Positions 11,062-24,894 of a stretch of DNA of 64,000 nucleotides are shown here, one piece after another. The position numbers were made by a program, and so were the translations under genes. The DNA is from Candidozyma auris (Eukaryota > Ascomycota > Pichiomycetes > Serinales > Metschnikowiaceae). Below the pieces are notes generated by a model. That model was not told the DNA's origin and searched no databases. It saw only the letters and a program-made list of their open reading frames with translations. Numbering within the stretch: the stretch's first letter is position 1; each line of letters begins with the position of its first letter. The stretch lies in NCBI RefSeq assembly GCF_003013715.1, contig NC_072814.1, positions 186,001 through 250,000 of the forward strand, written 5' to 3'.

Positions 11062-11722
11062 ACTAGGTGAAGAAAATGATTTGTTTGTTGTAAGAGGGGA
11101 AATGCACCGGTTTAAGTAGGAAGAGCCATGCGTGAGGGCATTCTATGCATGAGTCCGATGGCGCTAGGGTTACTCCGAGAAGACGCAGTGTATGGCTGTG
11201 CAGGGTTCCCTCCCCTCGAGTTAGCGCACGTTGCTTTTTTCTTTCTTTTTTTCTTTTTTTCTGCGCTCGTTCTAGGTTGTTTTTTTTTTTTGCAACCATT
11301 TCCTCACCCCCTCGCTGGATCGATACCATTATTGAGAAGTAGCAAGTTTGTAATGGATTTATGCATACTCAAGATTTATTCTTGATTTGCTTCTTTTAGG
11401 CAGTAAAGATTAACCTCTACAAACTGTCTGTCTTGCATTTACTTGTGTTGGGTGATTTTGCATTGAACATGCAAATGCTGTGAGATCAAGACTTAAGCCA
11501 TACGGTATAATTGCCCCATGTATAGTTTCAACACCCATAGTTCTACAGGCCATTTTAAATTTTTGCTTTCTCATTGCAAAGAATTCTAGTACGACGTAAG
11601 GCTTCGAGGATTATACAATTCAAAGCTTCGAAATGTTTCTATGTTGGCTTCAATGTTGTCAGCTAGTATCCTACACCAGGAGAATCAATTTCGTATGCTC
11701 TGTAAAATTCTATGTCTTACGT
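11062..11722. other. Intergenic, PTC7 upstream / ARO1 downstream
   Basis: 661 bp without a supported gene. It must hold the PTC7 promoter (minus strand) and the ARO1 3' UTR. The only visible structure is a pyrimidine-rich tract at about 11230-11292 ending in a run of T. On the minus strand this is a poly(dA) stretch, a common nucleosome-excluding promoter element in yeast. Short frames across it have no recognisable content. Confidence 0.6.
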
Positions 11723-16752
<5,030 letters not shown>

Positions 16753-18492
16753 CTAATTAAGAACACTACGTAGGTGTTCGATGCATTCTTCGGCGCTGCC
16801 GTGAGGATGATCAAGCTGCCACCTCACCACCTCAAGAGTGACATCCTTCATCCATGGACCTGGCTTTTTGTTGAGTGCCTTAGATATCATTTTACCGTCG
16901 ACAACAGGCTTTAAATCGGTGGCTTTTTCGAGACCTTCAGACTTGATCGTCTCCAACAAACTTTCATACTGGAAGGCTATCTCATGAAAAGCCGTTTCAT
17001 TAAATGGCAAGTGCAAGCCATCTGGCGTAGGAACTTCAGCCGTACGGTTCTCGGTTTCTACCCCCTTTAAGTAATCACTGAAAGCTCCAAATGCAACAGA
17101 CAACGGGAAGTGGTCGCCATATTGACGTATATACAATCCAAGGTCAGAGCGGGTGATTTGAGATGGGTTTTCGAAGTACCTGTCGAAGGTGGTGAAGCCA
17201 CTAGTATTCTTGAGGATGTTGCTAACAGTATCGTAATCAGCTTTGCCAAAGCGTAAGCCTTCCTTGAGAATCACCTCTGGGTAGTGAGTAAGTGACTGTT
17301 TTCTTGGGTTTAGCCTGACGTTGATTTCACTGTAGGGTTCCAAGATTACGCAGAGCCAAAAAGCTTTCGTTGCTGCCTTATCTTGCAGAACAGCTTGCCA
17401 AATGGCCTGAAGAAGTGGAATGTCATTTGCACTTTTCACTGAGTTAGTAAATGATCGCATATGCTGGGTCGCAGCATCAATGCGGGACGACACTTTTTTA
17501 TCGAAATGTCGAATTTGCTCACACAAATCTTTATCATTAAGTTCGTTAACTGTAGATACCAAGACACCTGGGTTGAAGATACTTTCACTAAATCCAACAT
17601 GATTAAGCAAGCGGAGCCCGTAGCTCACGTTATTGCCTGTAAGAATCTTGTCGGTTTCCACACCCACACGTTCTCTGCTGATCTTATGAACCAAGGCACT
17701 TCTGATATGGGAATCTTTCATTGCGGAAAGAGTATCAGGCTCTATGACAAAATCAAACCTTGCGGCAAATCGTATAAGTCTCAAAACTCGTAAGGGATCA
17801 TCCACAAAGGTTTTGAGCGGCTGAAGAGGTGTTCTGAGTAAACCATTCTTTAGATCCTCAATACCTCGTCCGGTAAAATCCTCGACTTTGTTTCTATTGA
17901 GATTGTAAAATAACGCATTTAAAGTAGCATCTCGTCTCAACGCGTCTTCCTCCGCCGTTCCACAGTCAACTATCGGTACTCGACTCTCCTCAGTATACTG
18001 TTCACTCCTCAAATTCACGAAGTCAACATCCAACCCAAAAAGCCTTGCAGTGCAAGTTTCTAAATGTTTAGACTTCTCTGGGTTCTTCTTTATAGTATGA
18101 AGGCTTGTGGAATTGGCGCCTAATTTTATACCCTTCTTCTCAGTGTACTCAAGTAGCTTAGAGGCAAACTCTTCCCCTGAAAGAACATTGACAGCGATAT
18201 CGAGATCGTGGCTCTCTTTGCCAAGAAGCTTATCTCTGACCCAGCCACCAGTAATCCTCAATTCTAGCTTGTCAGCATCTGGCACATAGGAATTGTACTC
18301 ATCACAAAAGTTCACCAATAGCTTCTTGATCGTTTCTTCTCGTTCATCTAGCACGATCGATGAGTTGACTTGTGAATGCATGCTTCTGAGGAAATATGCG
18401 GTACGAAACAATAGGAGGTTGGGGCAGAGGCGAATTGACCTGTTTGTGTATTTGAAGGGTTGAAGTCGTGTGAAAAGACTACCTCTCATCAA
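16753..18492 (-). CDS. CCA1: CCA-adding tRNA nucleotidyltransferase
   Basis: Adds or repairs the 3'-terminal CCA of tRNAs without a template, in nucleus, cytosol and mitochondria. 579 aa, class II pol-beta superfamily. Nucleotidyltransferase core: TGGWVRDKLLG followed by the metal-binding pair in SHDLDIAVN (near 80-110), then RRDATLNALFYN and DPLRVLRLIRFAARF, which are diagnostic. The first 37 residues are Arg-rich and acid-free before a second in-frame Met (MHSQVNSS). This matches the dual-start arrangement of yeast CCA1, where the long form goes to mitochondria and the short form to cytosol and nucleus. A tandem tRNA unit begins 242 bp upstream of the start codon. Identification is firm; dual targeting is inferred from family and sequence. 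Confidence 0.95.
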   Translation of the reverse strand: MMRGSLFTRLQPFKYTNRSIRLCPNLLLFRTAYFLRSMHSQVNSSIVLDEREETIKKLLVNFCDEYNSYVPDADKLELRITGGWVRDKLLGKESHDLDIAVNVLSGEEFASKLLEYTEKKGIKLGANSTSLHTIKKNPEKSKHLETCTARLFGLDVDFVNLRSEQYTEESRVPIVDCGTAEEDALRRDATLNALFYNLNRNKVEDFTGRGIEDLKNGLLRTPLQPLKTFVDDPLRVLRLIRFAARFDFVIEPDTLSAMKDSHIRSALVHKISRERVGVETDKILTGNNVSYGLRLLNHVGFSESIFNPGVLVSTVNELNDKDLCEQIRHFDKKVSSRIDAATQHMRSFTNSVKSANDIPLLQAIWQAVLQDKAATKAFWLCVILEPYSEINVRLNPRKQSLTHYPEVILKEGLRFGKADYDTVSNILKNTSGFTTFDRYFENPSQITRSDLGLYIRQYGDHFPLSVAFGAFSDYLKGVETENRTAEVPTPDGLHLPFNETAFHEIAFQYESLLETIKSEGLEKATDLKPVVDGKMISKALNKKPGPWMKDVTLEVVRWQLDHPHGSAEECIEHLRSVLN

Positions 18493-18734
18493 GTAGGTAA
18501 CGGGATCGTGCTAGTGAGATGCGTGTCGCACAATCTCAAGCTTAGGGTTATGCAACCTGAAAAATCAAGCGACAACTCCAGCATGCGAGGCCCTCTTTGG
18601 TCATTTTCAAGCATGCGAATACAAATATTGATTGATAATTGTGAGAAAACTTTAAAGAGCGATGTTTAAAGAGAAATTTGGGAGATACACTTAAAGTATC
18701 TAACGATTGAGCCGCTTTCCTCAACTACAAACTC

Positions 18735-18807
18735 GCCTGCGTGGCGTAATGGTTAGCGCATTTGACTTCTAATCAAAAGATTCCGGGTTCGAGTCCCGGC
18801 GTGGGTT
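18735..18807 (+). tRNA. tRNA-Arg(TCT), first gene of a tandem pair
   Basis: 73-nt cloverleaf, intronless. Acceptor stem GCCTGCG/CGTGGGT (three G·U wobbles), D-stem GCGT/GCGC, anticodon stem TTTGA/TCAAA with loop CTTCTAA and anticodon TCT at 18768-18770, T-stem CCGGG/CCCGG with loop TTCGAGT. The A box (TGGCGTAATGG) and B box (GGTTCGAGTCC) are present. It resembles S. cerevisiae tRNA-Arg(UCU) closely. There is no T-run after it: the next tRNA starts at 18812, so the two probably form one pol III transcript. Bases 18808-18810 read CCA directly after the discriminator. Confidence 0.95.
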
Positions 18808-18811
18808 CCAT

Positions 18812-18818
18812 GCGGTTT

Positions 18819-18853
<35 letters not shown>

Positions 18854-18884
18854 GAGGTCCTGTGTTCGATCCACAGAAATCGCA
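18812..18884 (+). tRNA. tRNA-Phe(GAA), second gene of the tandem pair, intronless
   Basis: 73-nt cloverleaf nearly identical to yeast tRNA-Phe. Acceptor GCGGTTT/AAATCGC with discriminator A, anticodon loop CTGAAGA with GAA at 18845-18847, T-arm CTGTG TTCGATC CACAG. The S. cerevisiae tRNA-Phe genes carry an intron after position 37; here the anticodon arm closes with no intron. It lies four bases (CCAT) downstream of tRNA-Arg. Internal A and B boxes are intact, so it could also be transcribed on its own. Confidence 0.96.
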
Positions 18885-18889
18885 AGCTA

Positions 18890-18899
18890 TTTTTTTTTT
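18890..18899 (+). terminator. RNA polymerase III terminator of the tRNA pair
   Basis: Run of ten T beginning five bases after the tRNA-Phe end. It is the only T-run in the unit, so it is the likely stop for both tRNAs. Confidence 0.85.
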
Positions 18900-19007
18900 G
18901 CATTATGTATTAATGGTTACCCATGCCTCTCAAGGTGAAATAATGATTTTGTCTCTTGGCTTAACATCATACCATCATTAGCATTCTTATATAAATGTAT
19001 ACCTTTC

Positions 19008-21782
19008 TTATTTCAAACGAAGCTTCTTTTCGTTCCAGTAGCCTATTGCTTCGTCAGTGTGATTAAGTGCGGGATTGAGCTCCCGTATCTTGTCGATGTT
19101 GCACCCGTGATGAATAAGTAGTTCTGAAATTACGAAGTATTCTCGAACAGTGCCATTTTCATCCACTTCGACTAACTTTCTTAAAGAGTATTCGAAAATT
19201 TGTATTGTGATTGGCTCTACCCCAGAGGATTGTGATCCCATTTGTAATGAAAGGTTAGCGTTGGCACCGCAATTAAGTGCTTTTATCACTTCGGGGATGT
19301 TGATCCTTCTCACAGCACTCACAAGAAGCTCATCAACATTCAATGACACATTCACAAAGGTGCGCTGCAAATACTTCTGTTTGATATAGGTCAACCGATC
19401 ATCATTGTCAGAGTCAGGATGAATTTTCTTGGAAGGATCATCAAGGTATCTGTTAACCTCTTCATTATTAATATAGTTGAGCAACACCTGATTTTCATTC
19501 TCAAAATTGTCAAGCTTCAAGGATCTCACTTTCGAAACGTGCGATCCTAAACTTCGATGACACGAGGAGCATTTGACACATAGAGTGACCAAAAACGTTA
19601 AGGATATCCACTCCACAGATTTCGACGAGCCACAATCGGCACATAAGTTGTTCTTGCTATTCAGAATTGAGTGGACTGCTTTAAGGAAGTCAACTTCGCT
19701 TGTATCTGGAGGACCTATAGAGTTCGAGAAGATTGATACGGGAGAGCCATGTCTTTCATCATCCCCATCATCACTCTTAAAAGTTGGTTTTTCGAGATGT
19801 AAATTTGGTCTGTTGGATTTCTTTTTCTTTTCATTAGCCAATAGCCTTTGGGTGATTTGTCCAGCATTATACAATGCCCTTGTCCACTTGTCCCTGTCAT
19901 CGTCATTGATGGCTTGGAAAACATGCTTCTGTCCTTTGGAAGTCATGATTTCAAAGCAGAACTGCCTTTTATCATACGTTATGGGTTTCACACTGGCCAA
20001 TGCTATGTCTATAGGCTTATTGATCAATGACTTACCTTTCCTCCAGTCTGAGTATTCTTTGAGTTGGCCATCACGTAGAACAACCCATTCTTTGTGCCAA
20101 CCTGGTTTGCCTTTTCCACCAAGGGCGTAGAGTATTCCGGAAATTTCGGCGTTCTGATCATCCGCAGTCAATAATTGAGAGCCTTGAAATCCAAAGGTGG
20201 GAATAGATTTCTGGCCGGCAACCAGAGAAAATACAAGGTCAAGCTTGGAGGAAGACATCACGCCATTTGTGGAAGTATCAGAGCTTGTCGCATCCTTCGA
20301 AGGGTTTAGAGGGTTTAATTTAACCACTTCCGATAATTCCTCATTGTTGGCACATGCCTCTATCATTTGACGATACTGTAGCTTTTCGCTATTGAACCTG
20401 GACATGGTGTTGAGATAGACACTGGCGTCATTGCTCAAGAGGCTCTGATTAGTCTTAAACTCCTTGATGTCAAATCTTTGACTCCTAAACTCAGCGCTGG
20501 AAAACTTGAGTAGATTTTCCAAGAATTGATTAAAATATTGGTTGTTAGACGCTAGGTTGAGAGCGTTCAAGTAATCGAATTTCGAGAGCTCGAAGTTTTT
20601 TCTCTTGACGAGAAGTTTCAGCTCGGGCCTGTCTTTCTCATTCGAGAGATATTTATTGAGCCAATCGTAATACTCCTTCGAGTTCTTCTCGAAGGTCTTC
20701 TTGGCATGTGAGGATTCTGATCCATCATGTGGTGTCACTTCGGTAAGATAGGTGGACATCTTTGATAGCAATGCAGAGTTGAGAACTTCCTTGAGAATGA
20801 AAGTCATCCTCTTCTCAATTGATTCGAAAAATGTAAGAAAGTTTTTCTGGAAGGACTTTGGAAGGTCAAGTCTACCGAGCAAAGGGTTGAATTGTGAGTC
20901 AACGAGAATGTCCAACGTATCGATGACACCTCTTTTGAAATTGTTTAATTTTCTAAACGTCATCTCCATATAGCTTGCATCTTCATGCAAAGCATGTATG
21001 GCTTTCTTTAGCTTAGGTAGACTCTTCTTGTACTGAGCTAGAATGCCTCTGAACTCGGGCCCATCTTCAGTAGAGAAAGTGAATGCATGTTTGAAGTCTG
21101 AGACAGTGAACGCAGACAGATCTTTTGGTGTGTTCGGAAGAGCCTTTTCACGCAAAGGTTGCGTTGGTGATTGAACGTGTGGTGCAGTAGTTCTTGACTC
21201 TTCGACCCAAAATGAGAAGCTTAGCAACAAAATATGCTCTTTACTTGCCACATCATACTCCCAGACAAAAAAATTGACCTTCCCGTCAGCGAATTTCGTC
21301 GATTCATATGTATCATTTACAATTATTTCATAGTTGTCCGAGTAGCCGTTCTCGGGTAGGAACTTAGAAAAAGCGATTTTTGAGACTTCTCTGTATTTGC
21401 TTTCCAAATCTTCGCTCTTTAAGAACCTTTTGAGGTTATCATGACTGGCGTCATCCCCTAAAGTTTTGAGAATAAGTAGGGAATTTTGAGAATCGGCAGT
21501 TCTTTTCCTAAATCGTAGATGTAATTTACACTTGTGAAACTCATCAGGAACCAGGAGAAGCAAAGGATAGTCTTCTTGGTTGTTTGAAGTATATTTGAGA
21601 GGCCCTGGCACGGGTTCTCTGGTCTGCGAGTTCATCTTTGTGATTATGGTGCAGCGGGAGTCACTTATCTGCGCCTGATACCTTTCGGTATCATTTGCAT
21701 TGGTAATGGACAATTGCGATAGTGTAGCTATCGATGGTTGATAGGTGACGTATGGAAACGCCAAAGGGAAAACAGAAACCAT
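19008..21782 (-). CDS. BAR-PH-ArfGAP protein with C-terminal ankyrin-like segment (ACAP/Csx2-like)
   Basis: 924 aa. Order: an N-terminal region of about 220 residues that I do not recognise; a helical BAR-like region (about 225-500) with LPKLKKAIHALHEDASYMEM and long amphipathic helices; a PH domain (about 545-640, GWHKEWVVLRDG to DKWTRALYN); an ArfGAP zinc finger (about 690-800) with CADC-x16-CVKC and the arginine-bearing HRSLGSHVSKVRSLKLD; and an ankyrin-like tail near 830-880. This is the layout of animal ACAPs and of S. pombe Csx2/Cnt6: a GTPase-activating protein for Arf at curved membranes. The start gives a hydrophobic leader-like beginning; a later Met (MNSQTREP, residue about 49) is an alternative. 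Confidence 0.85.
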   Translation of the reverse strand: MVSVFPLAFPYVTYQPSIATLSQLSITNANDTERYQAQISDSRCTIITKMNSQTREPVPGPLKYTSNNQEDYPLLLLVPDEFHKCKLHLRFRKRTADSQNSLLILKTLGDDASHDNLKRFLKSEDLESKYREVSKIAFSKFLPENGYSDNYEIIVNDTYESTKFADGKVNFFVWEYDVASKEHILLLSFSFWVEESRTTAPHVQSPTQPLREKALPNTPKDLSAFTVSDFKHAFTFSTEDGPEFRGILAQYKKSLPKLKKAIHALHEDASYMEMTFRKLNNFKRGVIDTLDILVDSQFNPLLGRLDLPKSFQKNFLTFFESIEKRMTFILKEVLNSALLSKMSTYLTEVTPHDGSESSHAKKTFEKNSKEYYDWLNKYLSNEKDRPELKLLVKRKNFELSKFDYLNALNLASNNQYFNQFLENLLKFSSAEFRSQRFDIKEFKTNQSLLSNDASVYLNTMSRFNSEKLQYRQMIEACANNEELSEVVKLNPLNPSKDATSSDTSTNGVMSSSKLDLVFSLVAGQKSIPTFGFQGSQLLTADDQNAEISGILYALGGKGKPGWHKEWVVLRDGQLKEYSDWRKGKSLINKPIDIALASVKPITYDKRQFCFEIMTSKGQKHVFQAINDDDRDKWTRALYNAGQITQRLLANEKKKKSNRPNLHLEKPTFKSDDGDDERHGSPVSIFSNSIGPPDTSEVDFLKAVHSILNSKNNLCADCGSSKSVEWISLTFLVTLCVKCSSCHRSLGSHVSKVRSLKLDNFENENQVLLNYINNEEVNRYLDDPSKKIHPDSDNDDRLTYIKQKYLQRTFVNVSLNVDELLVSAVRRINIPEVIKALNCGANANLSLQMGSQSSGVEPITIQIFEYSLRKLVEVDENGTVREYFVISELLIHHGCNIDKIRELNPALNHTDEAIGYWNEKKLRLK

Positions 21783-22400
21783 TACAAGTATGTAATATTA
21801 TTGTCGGTGGATTCCCATGACAAGGCTAAGTTTGTTTGGATTTCCTGCAGTTAAACAGTACCGCTAGTACCCCATACGAACAATGCTTTCAAACCTGATT
21901 TCGGGAAAATATGGGCCTCGAAAAATACGTGTGGAGAGGAAATTATGAAGATTCGAACACAAAGGAATAATTTTTTTTAAGTGTAGCTATTCTACCTTGT
22001 CCGGTGTGACTGTTGCCAATGCGTAGTCCGTTTCTGATACATGTGTGGGACAGTTAAATAAAAGATTCAGAAGGCAAAAGTAGAACTCGAAGGATTATTT
22101 AGCTGATACGTAATTAAAGAATATAATGATTTTGTATGAACTTCACCTCTTACCTCTTTACAAGTTGTTTTGGGCACCTTATATATAATTTAAGCCTTTG
22201 GGACTCAACGGCGTAGATGTGACATAATTAGAAGATAAAAAGAAGGTTTCTATTATCTATAATCAAACTCTTGGAACAAGCAGCTGCAAGCAAGGTTGAT
22301 TAGCAAGTTCAAATTTGAACATCCTGCACATAAGACACATGGTTGATAGAGATAGCAGAGTTGTAAGCACCTTTCGTCGCCGTGGCCAACTGATTTAACT
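21783..22400. promoter_or_regulatory. Divergent promoter region, ArfGAP / TFB3
   Basis: 618 bp between divergent start codons, so promoters for both genes must lie here. A T9 run at about 21971-21979 and AT-rich sequence up to 22250 are visible. I recognise no specific factor site. Confidence 0.5.
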
Positions 22401-23417
22401 ATGTCAGCTCTTCTCGATGACAACCGATCTAATGACATGTGTCCGATCTGTAAAACGGATCGATATTTGTCTCCAAATATGACGTTTCTAATCAACCCAG
22501 AGTGTTACCACAAAATCTGTGAATCATGTGTGGATCGAATTTTCTCCCTTGGGCCTGCTAAATGCCCGTATCCAAAGTGCAACAAAATGCTTAGAAAGAA
22601 CAGATTCAAGAAACAAGTGTTTGATGATATTAAAATAGAAAGAGAGGTCGACATGCGTAAGCGGATCCATTCCATATACAACAAGTCAGAGGAGGACTTC
22701 TCAGACCTCAAAGAGTATAACGCTTACCTTGAATACATAGAGAACCTCATCTTCAATCTTGCGAATGGAATTGATGTGGAGAAGACTGAAGAAGAAATCA
22801 CGAAGTACGAAAATGAGCACAAGATTGAGATTCTAGAAAGAGCCATGAGAGAGAGTGAGAAAGACGCTGACATCACTAAATACCAGGAAGCAACCGAAAG
22901 GCTAAGGCAGGAAAAGCTCAAGATTCAAAGGCAAATGGAGTTGGAAGATATGGAGTTCCAACAGCAGCAGAAGCAAGAACTAATGGAAAGGTTATCATCC
23001 TCGGATGCAAATGCCGAAGATATATTGAAGGAGCAAAGAAGTCAGCAAGCAAAAAGAATAAGTCTCAGGAAGAAACAGCTACAGCAAATCTCTAATCAAT
23101 TGGATCAACAATTCGCATCTGTCAGTGGATTGGCCAAGAATGGAAAAGACAAGGCAGACAAGACACCATTCACTCCCTTCCAGGGCGACAGGGATCTACA
23201 AAAAAGGTATTCGTTTCTTGGAGCATCTGCTGATGCTGTCAAAGATTCACATGACGCATATTATGACCCTTATGTCAACAAGCTTGCCAAGAATAGGGAA
23301 TATTTGGGCAGTGGCTGGCGCATAGAGTTAGTTTTGGAAAGAGCATTGGATGAAGCCTTCATGGGCTTGAACTGTTTCATCGAGAAGGAAAAACAGTTTG
23401 AAGTTACGACAGTATAA
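22401..23417 (+). CDS. TFB3: TFIIH/TFIIK subunit Tfb3 (MAT1 homologue)
   Basis: 338 aa. Assembles the CDK-activating kinase module (Kin28-Ccl1) onto TFIIH in RNA pol II initiation and nucleotide excision repair. The N-terminal RING is clear: CPIC at residues 14-17, then CYHKICESC and CPYPKC, a C3HC4 arrangement. It is followed by the MAT1-specific stretch LRKNRFKKQVFDD and a long charged coiled coil (about 100-240). The C-terminal GWRIELVLERALDEAFMGL region corresponds to the part that binds the kinase-cyclin pair. Length and order match Tfb3/Rig2. It is convergent with the next gene, 25 bp apart. Confidence 0.96.
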   Translation: MSALLDDNRSNDMCPICKTDRYLSPNMTFLINPECYHKICESCVDRIFSLGPAKCPYPKCNKMLRKNRFKKQVFDDIKIEREVDMRKRIHSIYNKSEEDFSDLKEYNAYLEYIENLIFNLANGIDVEKTEEEITKYENEHKIEILERAMRESEKDADITKYQEATERLRQEKLKIQRQMELEDMEFQQQQKQELMERLSSSDANAEDILKEQRSQQAKRISLRKKQLQQISNQLDQQFASVSGLAKNGKDKADKTPFTPFQGDRDLQKRYSFLGASADAVKDSHDAYYDPYVNKLAKNREYLGSGWRIELVLERALDEAFMGLNCFIEKEKQFEVTTV

Positions 23418-23442
23418 TAGACTATGCATTGTGATTAACATT

Positions 23443-24606
23443 CTATAACTGTAAGAGGTTCTCTGAATCGTTATTAGGCTTCTCGCGATTCGCTATGTTA
23501 CCGACCGGGATAAATTTGTGTTTTTGAGGCGCAAGAGGATTCGAGCAATTCGATGAAGGCAGGCCCAACAATTCATCAAGATTGGAGGTATTTGTGACAG
23601 TGGTATTCGATTTGTCTGATATGTTTGAGAAAGCATCGTCGATCCCAACGATTACTGGTTCAGGGATTGATGCCGAAGCGCTAATGCCAGGCAAATGATG
23701 TGATAGGCTTTCATGACTTATATCCTTCATATTGATACTTGAACGATCTGGACTCTGAACCTGGTTTGTACCAATCGCTGTTTCACCTGCGGTTGTATCC
23801 AATGAGCTCTTTGTGCTGGTGATAGTATGGATGTCCAGGGTGGCATCCGACACATCAGATCTGCTGCTCGTCTTACTGCTTCTCCCAAATCCGAATAGAG
23901 CGCCTAGAAAGTTTGGGTTCTTAGAATCTTTCTTCAGCTTGATAGCGGCATTGAGGGCCTTGTCATATTCCTCTTCCTTTTTCCGCATACGTTCTATGTA
24001 TCTGTCGTGATCACGCTGCTTTCGTTCGCTCACTCGCTTTGAAGCCTGCTCCAAACGACGAGCTTTGATGACATCGATTCTGTCTTGGATGAACTTGTTG
24101 CTTTCGGTCTCTACCACCGAGTTGAGCCGTGTGGAGAAATGCGTTTTCTTTGGCTTATTAGAATTTGCTTTTGTCGGAGAGGTAACAGGAATAGGGCTCT
24201 TTGAACTACTTCGTAGCTCCTCCTTTCTAGCACGAATATATGAATCCCCTGAAGACCATGAAAATAGAGTGCTGGCTGTCTTCGGCACCGAGGGTGAAGT
24301 ATCTGACTTGACTGAAGCCACTGCTTCCTGAGCGCCATTGCCATCCCATTCACTCACTTTCTTTCTCAGTCGTATGTTCAAATTGGAATCACCAAATTTC
24401 ACCACCCTTCCTTCCAGCAGATCATCTATGAATTGTCGAGTACACTGCTGAAGAGCGTGGTAGTATTTATGACCTTGGGGAGTTGAGTTGAGGAAATGCT
24501 CAGGATATAGACGGGACGTTGTACTTTCTTCCTGAGGCTGTACTTTTATTTTGCTTTTATCAAATAGCTCATCTATTAGCTCGTCCACATCTGACTCCGT
24601 TTTCAT
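23443..24606 (-). CDS. Unrecognised 387-aa protein with central charged helix
   Basis: I do not recognise the family. The N-terminal 90 residues look folded (acidic DVDELIDELFDKSK, then YPEHFLNSTPQGHKYYHALQQC). Residues of about 105-165 are Ser/Pro-rich. About 170-235 form a strongly charged helix (RRLEQASKRVSERKQRDHDR and RMRKKEEEYDKALNAAIKL), with LGALFGFGRSSK after it. The rest is Ser/Thr-rich and probably disordered. No signal peptide or membrane segment. It shares a 284-bp divergent promoter with CGI121 and ends 25 bp from TFB3. Length, codon use and position support a real gene; no function can be assigned. Confidence 0.8.
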   Translation of the reverse strand: MKTESDVDELIDELFDKSKIKVQPQEESTTSRLYPEHFLNSTPQGHKYYHALQQCTRQFIDDLLEGRVVKFGDSNLNIRLRKKVSEWDGNGAQEAVASVKSDTSPSVPKTASTLFSWSSGDSYIRARKEELRSSSKSPIPVTSPTKANSNKPKKTHFSTRLNSVVETESNKFIQDRIDVIKARRLEQASKRVSERKQRDHDRYIERMRKKEEEYDKALNAAIKLKKDSKNPNFLGALFGFGRSSKTSSRSDVSDATLDIHTITSTKSSLDTTAGETAIGTNQVQSPDRSSINMKDISHESLSHHLPGISASASIPEPVIVGIDDAFSNISDKSNTTVTNTSNLDELLGLPSSNCSNPLAPQKHKFIPVGNIANREKPNNDSENLLQL

Positions 24607-24747
24607 GACATGGGTGTATTAAGATGAAAGTAGATAATCAGCTCGCGAATGTACTTAGTCTACAGGTGCATGCTTGGTCGAGAGAGTCAATTTAAAAAAA
24701 AAAAAAACGAGAGTAATATTTTATTCCTTGTTCTTTCGTTGTCTGAC

Positions 24748-24894
24748 ATGAAGTTGTTGAAGATAGCTTTCTCACCCATAAAGCAGCAAAAGGTGACCGT
24801 ATTTTATTCTGGAGTCAATGCCTCTGTACCACTCGATAGGCTTCGCACCCAATGTATGAAGCTGAAAAGTAGTCTCAATTACCTCCTACTATGA
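24748..24894 (+). other. 48-codon upstream frame overlapping the CGI121 start
   Basis: ATG at 24748, stop TGA at 24892-24894, sharing ATGA with the CGI121 start codon. The predicted peptide (starts MKLLKIAFSPIKQQ) resembles nothing I know. It may be a translated uORF, part of the untranscribed promoter, or chance. A GTATGA donor (24854) with a CCCACAG acceptor (24920) would make a 67-nt intron, but this does not join the two frames. Confidence 0.3.
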
